DNA of 8,359 bases from Saprospiraceae bacterium (GTDB lineage Bacteria > Bacteroidota > Bacteroidia > Chitinophagales > Saprospiraceae), in NCBI GenBank assembly GCA_947441325.1, contig CANETR010000066.1, positions 1 through 8,359 of the forward strand, given 5' to 3'. Below the pieces are notes generated by a model. It did no database searches. It worked only from the letters and a program-made list of their open reading frames with translations, and was not told the DNA's origin. The position numbers were made by a program, and so were the translations under genes. Below are positions 6,221-8,359 of this stretch, one piece after another (position 1 is the first letter of the stretch; every line of letters starts with the position of its first letter).

Positions 6221-6492
6221 TATTATTTATTGCGACCAATCATCGTAATTCAAAATTGATTTTTTTTATTTTTTTTAAAAAAATAATTCAAAAAGGTAAC
6301 ACTTATTTTCTCAAGTGCATAAATAAAAAATGACACTTGAATGTGAAGATGTGACTACTATGAACTTAACTTTTGGTGTAAAAGCATTTATTTTTAAGAT
6401 TTTGTAAAAATAACATTATTAAAAATAATAAATTGTTAAAAAAATATAATGCAGAATATAAAGTTATAAAAATGCAAATAATACTAATTTTA
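6221..6492. other. A+T-rich intergenic spacer without a recognisable gene
   Basis: The region between the helicase promoter and the promoter of the small gene holds no coding sequence that I can support on either strand. Visible features are a T8/A7 tract forming a near-palindrome (6266-6286), about 45 bp upstream of the helicase -33 element, the inverted repeat at 6311-6340, and a very A+T-rich stretch (about 6405-6492). The T/A tract could be an intrinsically curved or UP-like element; that is inference. Confidence 0.6.
6311..6340. repeat. Imperfect inverted repeat in the intergenic spacer
   Basis: TCAAGTGCAT (6311-6320) is mirrored by ATGACACTTGA (6330-6340), a 10-bp match with one bulged A and a nine-base A-rich loop. 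No U-tract follows in either direction, so it is not an intrinsic terminator. It could be an operator or an RNA hairpin upstream of the small gene at 6565. Confidence 0.5.
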
Positions 6493-6522
6493 TTGAAACA
6501 TTTTCAACTTAAGTTACGTTTT
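6493..6522 (+). promoter_or_regulatory. Putative promoter of the small hypothetical gene
   Basis: TTG (6493-6495) is followed after 19 nt by TACGTTTT (6515-6522), one mismatch from TAnnTTTG and with a G immediately after. Transcription would begin near 6529 and leave a leader of about 36 nt. That leader includes a perfect tandem duplication of ATTCCTAAC (6539-6547 and 6548-6556) just before the ATG. Confidence 0.45.
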
Positions 6523-6564
6523 GTTTAAAAGCAAAATCATTCCTAACATTCCTAACCAAAAAAC

Positions 6565-6825
6565 ATGAGCAGCTTAAACCAAAACCAGAATCCCGGGAGG
6601 CATTCAAAGGATGAGCTTTCCGTAAATAGGCAGGATTATTTAATTGAAATCATTCGCCTAATTCAGCAATTACAACTTGTTGACACCCTGAGTCAGGAAA
6701 GATTTAAAGAAATGATTCAGGAGTTCAAAAACAGAATTATTTCCAAGAACTATGGAAATATGGAGAATCTTTTTGCTGGACAAAACAAAGATTATTTAAC
6801 AAAAATCATCAAAAACATCGGCTAA
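6565..6825 (+). CDS. Small hypothetical protein, 86 residues
   Basis: I do not recognise this protein. It has no signal peptide, membrane segment or cysteine. The first 20 residues are polar and Asn/Gln-rich (NQNQN) and probably disordered. Residues about 22-37 (RQDYLIEIIRLIQQLQ) and 43-61 (SQERFKEMIQEFKNRIISK) look like amphipathic helices, and a third short helix may close the protein (76-84). This would fit a small helical bundle or a protein-binding adaptor. The case for a real gene is the plausible upstream promoter, the clear ATG, a helical and charged composition untypical of random A+T-rich sequence, and a terminator 29 bp after the stop. It is a stand-alone unit between the divergent helicase gene and the convergent folE. 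Function is unknown. Confidence 0.7.
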   Translation: MSSLNQNQNPGRHSKDELSVNRQDYLIEIIRLIQQLQLVDTLSQERFKEMIQEFKNRIISKNYGNMENLFAGQNKDYLTKIIKNIG

Positions 6826-6854
6826 TTTTATTGAAAGAACATTTACACAACAAA

Positions 6855-6883
6855 AAAATCCCGGCATAAAATGTCGGGATTTT
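6855..6883. terminator. Bidirectional intrinsic terminator between the small gene and folE
   Basis: A 13-bp stem, AAAATCCCGGCAT (6855-6867) with ATGTCGGGATTTT (6871-6883), closes a three-base AAA loop and contains one G-U wobble on the plus strand. T runs follow in both directions (T4 on plus, T7 on minus). It sits 29 bp after the small gene and 22 bp after the folE stop, so it can end both transcripts. Confidence 0.92.
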
Positions 6884-6905
6884 CAATTTTATATGCTTTC
6901 TAAAA

Positions 6906-7598
6906 TTACATTTCCAAGGCTGTCTGTATTGTAGCCAAAAACTCCTTTTTACAGCTGTCTTCTTCAAACTTGCCGCTATAAGCCGAAGTAACAGTACTAC
7001 TTGAAGTGTCTTTGATACCTCTGCTGGATACACACATGTGTTTAGCATCAATGTATATAGCTACATCTTCGGTTTTGAGCACTCTTTTCAATTCGTTGAG
7101 AATCTGCATAGTTAAACGCTCCTGAACCTGTGGGCGTTTGCCAAAGTATTGTACAATTCTGTTTATTTTCGATAATCCGATAACATAACCGTTTGAGATA
7201 TATGCTACATGACAACGTCCGTAAATAGGCAGAAAATGATGCTCACAGGTAGATTGTAACAGAATATTTTTCTCAACAAGCATCTGATTGTATTGATACT
7301 TATTCTCGAAAAGTGCTGCAGCAGGTTTGTTGCCAGGGTTGAGTCCACTGAAAATTTCCTGGACATACATTTTGGCAACCCTGTGCGGTGTGCCTCTCAA
7401 GCTGTCATCTGTGAGGTCGAGCCCTAAAATGTCCATAATTTGTTCGAAATGCGTAGCTATTTTAGCTATCTTTTCCTCGTCTGTAAGGTCGAAAGCGCCT
7501 GGACGCATTGGTGTTTCGAGAGAGGTGAGGATGTGTTCATCTCCCATTTCTTCATAGATGCTGATAACATCTTTGTTTGGGATTTTTGTTCCGTTCAT
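6906..7598 (-). CDS. folE: GTP cyclohydrolase I (type I, FolE)
   Basis: This 230-residue cytoplasmic enzyme converts GTP to 7,8-dihydroneopterin triphosphate, the first step of tetrahydrofolate synthesis and a source for other pterins and queuosine precursors. The zinc and catalytic motifs are intact: STCEHHFLP (116-124) gives Cys118, His120 and His121, and KHMCVSSRG (186-194) gives the second zinc cysteine, Cys189. LRGTPHRVAKMY (67-78), IGLSKINRIVQYFGKRPQVQERL (140-162) and the Ser/Thr-rich segment with YSGKF near 207-211 are also typical. Length agrees with the family, whose active form is a decamer. The ATG at 7598 gives a short polar N-terminal extension before the conserved core. The gene is convergent with the 86-residue gene and divergent from the FAD oxidoreductase gene (153 bp between starts). 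Other folate genes are not in the window. Confidence 0.98.
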   Translation of the reverse strand: MNGTKIPNKDVISIYEEMGDEHILTSLETPMRPGAFDLTDEEKIAKIATHFEQIMDILGLDLTDDSLRGTPHRVAKMYVQEIFSGLNPGNKPAAALFENKYQYNQMLVEKNILLQSTCEHHFLPIYGRCHVAYISNGYVIGLSKINRIVQYFGKRPQVQERLTMQILNELKRVLKTEDVAIYIDAKHMCVSSRGIKDTSSSTVTSAYSGKFEEDSCKKEFLATIQTALEM

Positions 7599-7625
7599 TT
7601 TAATTTGAATTTAAATTTGACAAAA

Positions 7626-7680
7626 AGCGGATAAAAAATTCAGAAAAAGTTCCGCTAAGAGTATTGATTGAATTCTGAAT
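7626..7680 (-). promoter_or_regulatory. Interleaved inverted repeats upstream of folE (candidate structured leader)
   Basis: On the minus strand, ATTCAGAA (7680-7673) can pair with TTCTGAAT (7645-7638), and AGCGGA (7656-7651) can pair with TCCGCT (7631-7626). The arms alternate as A-B-A'-B', the order of an H-type pseudoknot. The second stem is followed by a short U run (7625-7622), giving a weak terminator-like look 27 nt upstream of the folE ATG. No convincing Bacteroidota promoter was found further upstream, so it is unproven that this segment is transcribed. Confidence 0.4.
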
Positions 7681-7706
7681 ATTGTTTAAACAAGTAGTTT
7701 TAAAGT

Positions 7707-7738
7707 TTTGTTTAATGATTTTAATTTATTTAGGTTAA
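7707..7738 (+). promoter_or_regulatory. Weak promoter candidate for the FAD oxidoreductase gene
   Basis: TTTG (7707-7710) is followed after 20 nt by TAGGTTAA (7731-7738). The spacing is right, but two of the last positions of TAnnTTTG are missing. If real, the leader before ATG 7752 would be only a few bases long. Confidence 0.25.
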
Positions 7739-7751
7739 AGTATTTAACAAA

Positions 7752-8359
7752 ATGTCGAAAATCATCATTGTTGGAACCGGAATGGGTAGTTTGAGCGCAG
7801 CAGCATTGTTGGCTAAAAAAGGGCATGAGCTAACAATTCTTGAGCAAAATTACCTTCCCGGCGGCTGCAGCAGTTCCTATTATCGGCAAGGATTTATCTT
7901 TGAGACAGGAGCAACAACATTGGTAGGTTTTGACAAAGGTATGCCTTTAGGTTATCTTTTTGATGAAATCGGACTCGAAATTGATGCTGAACGTTTAAAA
8001 GTTCCAATGAAAGTGCATTTGAAAAATGGTGAAACATTGGTCAGATACAATGATTTCGAGCAATGGATTTCAGAAGCAGAACGCGTATTTGGTATAAAAA
8101 GACAACGCGGTTTTTGGAAATTTTGTTTCAAAATCAGCAAATTTGTTTGGGAAAATTCATTAAAACAAAAATCTTTTCCTCCTTCTAGCTTTTCCGATCT
8201 TCTATCTTTGGCATCAGCTTTCAGGCCCGCTCAACTCTCAAAAATTCCATGGGCCTTTTATTCAATGGATTATCTGCTAAAGAAATTCGGATTGAATGAT
8301 AATAAATTATTTGTTGAATTTGTCAATGAACAATTGCTCATCACTGCACAAAATTTCAC
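7752..8359 (+). CDS. FAD-dependent oxidoreductase, CrtI/CrtISO (phytoene desaturase-like) family, 3' end missing
   Basis: Translation from ATG 7752 stays open for 202 codons to the window edge, so the 3' part lies outside. The protein starts directly with an FAD-binding Rossmann motif: KIIIVGTGMGSLSAAALLAKKGHELTILEQ (residues 3-32). It continues into YLPGGCSSSYYRQGFIFETGATTLVG (34-59), the typical N-terminal pattern of carotenoid desaturases and isomerases and related amine-oxidase-fold flavoproteins. The third Gly of GxGxxG is replaced by Ser12. No signal peptide is present. Family members act on polyprenoid or other hydrophobic substrates, but the substrate cannot be told from this fragment and no other carotenoid gene is visible. 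The start is well supported because the nucleotide-binding strand begins at residue 3. Family membership is confident; the specific reaction is not. Confidence 0.88.
   Translation, partial: MSKIIIVGTGMGSLSAAALLAKKGHELTILEQNYLPGGCSSSYYRQGFIFETGATTLVGFDKGMPLGYLFDEIGLEIDAERLKVPMKVHLKNGETLVRYNDFEQWISEAERVFGIKRQRGFWKFCFKISKFVWENSLKQKSFPPSSFSDLLSLASAFRPAQLSKIPWAFYSMDYLLKKFGLNDNKLFVEFVNEQLLITAQNF

Noticed and set aside
6367..6374. TAACTTTT as a second plus-strand promoter in the spacer
   Set aside because: The nearest TTG lies 27 nt upstream, outside the usual spacing, and no gene follows closely.
6809..7051. Minus-strand 80-residue open frame overlapping the 3' end of folE
   Set aside because: It runs through the intrinsic terminator and overlaps folE in another frame with no recognisable product.

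Overview
The window looks like chromosomal DNA of a member of the Bacteroidota. The A+T-rich intergenic DNA carries promoter-like elements of the phylum's TTTG / TAnnTTTG type instead of E. coli-type -35/-10 boxes. No Shine-Dalgarno sequences are evident before the starts. One gene encodes a secreted protein with a type IX secretion (T9SS) C-terminal sorting domain, which is essentially confined to this phylum. I cannot place the organism below phylum level. No rRNA, tRNA, CRISPR array, insertion sequence or phage gene was seen.

Layout, left to right: a small DUF1648-type membrane protein (54-557, +); convergent to it, a same-strand pair encoding a Fur-family regulator (1028-1495, -) and a STAS-domain anti-anti-sigma-like protein (618-965, -); an Xaa-Pro aminopeptidase (1684-2979, +) divergent from the Fur gene; a secreted CxxCH protein with a T9SS tail (3072-3923, +); a strong bidirectional terminator; a DEAD-box RNA helicase (4063-5994, -) with a hexapeptide repeat and a long, structured leader; an A+T-rich spacer of about 370 bp; a small unrecognised protein (6565-6825, +); a second bidirectional terminator; GTP cyclohydrolase I, folE (6906-7598, -); and, divergent from folE, the 5' part of a CrtI/CrtISO-like FAD oxidoreductase that runs off the right edge (7752-8359, +).

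The genes do not form one obvious pathway. This is mostly housekeeping content (peptide turnover, RNA remodelling, folate/pterin synthesis) arranged as single genes or pairs separated by terminators and divergent promoters. I did not find a clear new multi-gene system. The points most worth a second look are regulatory or structural: the roughly 185-nt structured helicase leader with an in-frame upstream AUG, the interleaved inverted repeats upstream of folE (a pseudoknot-like layout), the seven-unit RGDSRE repeat kept through synonymous variation, a Fur-family protein lacking both structural CxxC zinc pairs, and the uncharacterised 86-residue protein.
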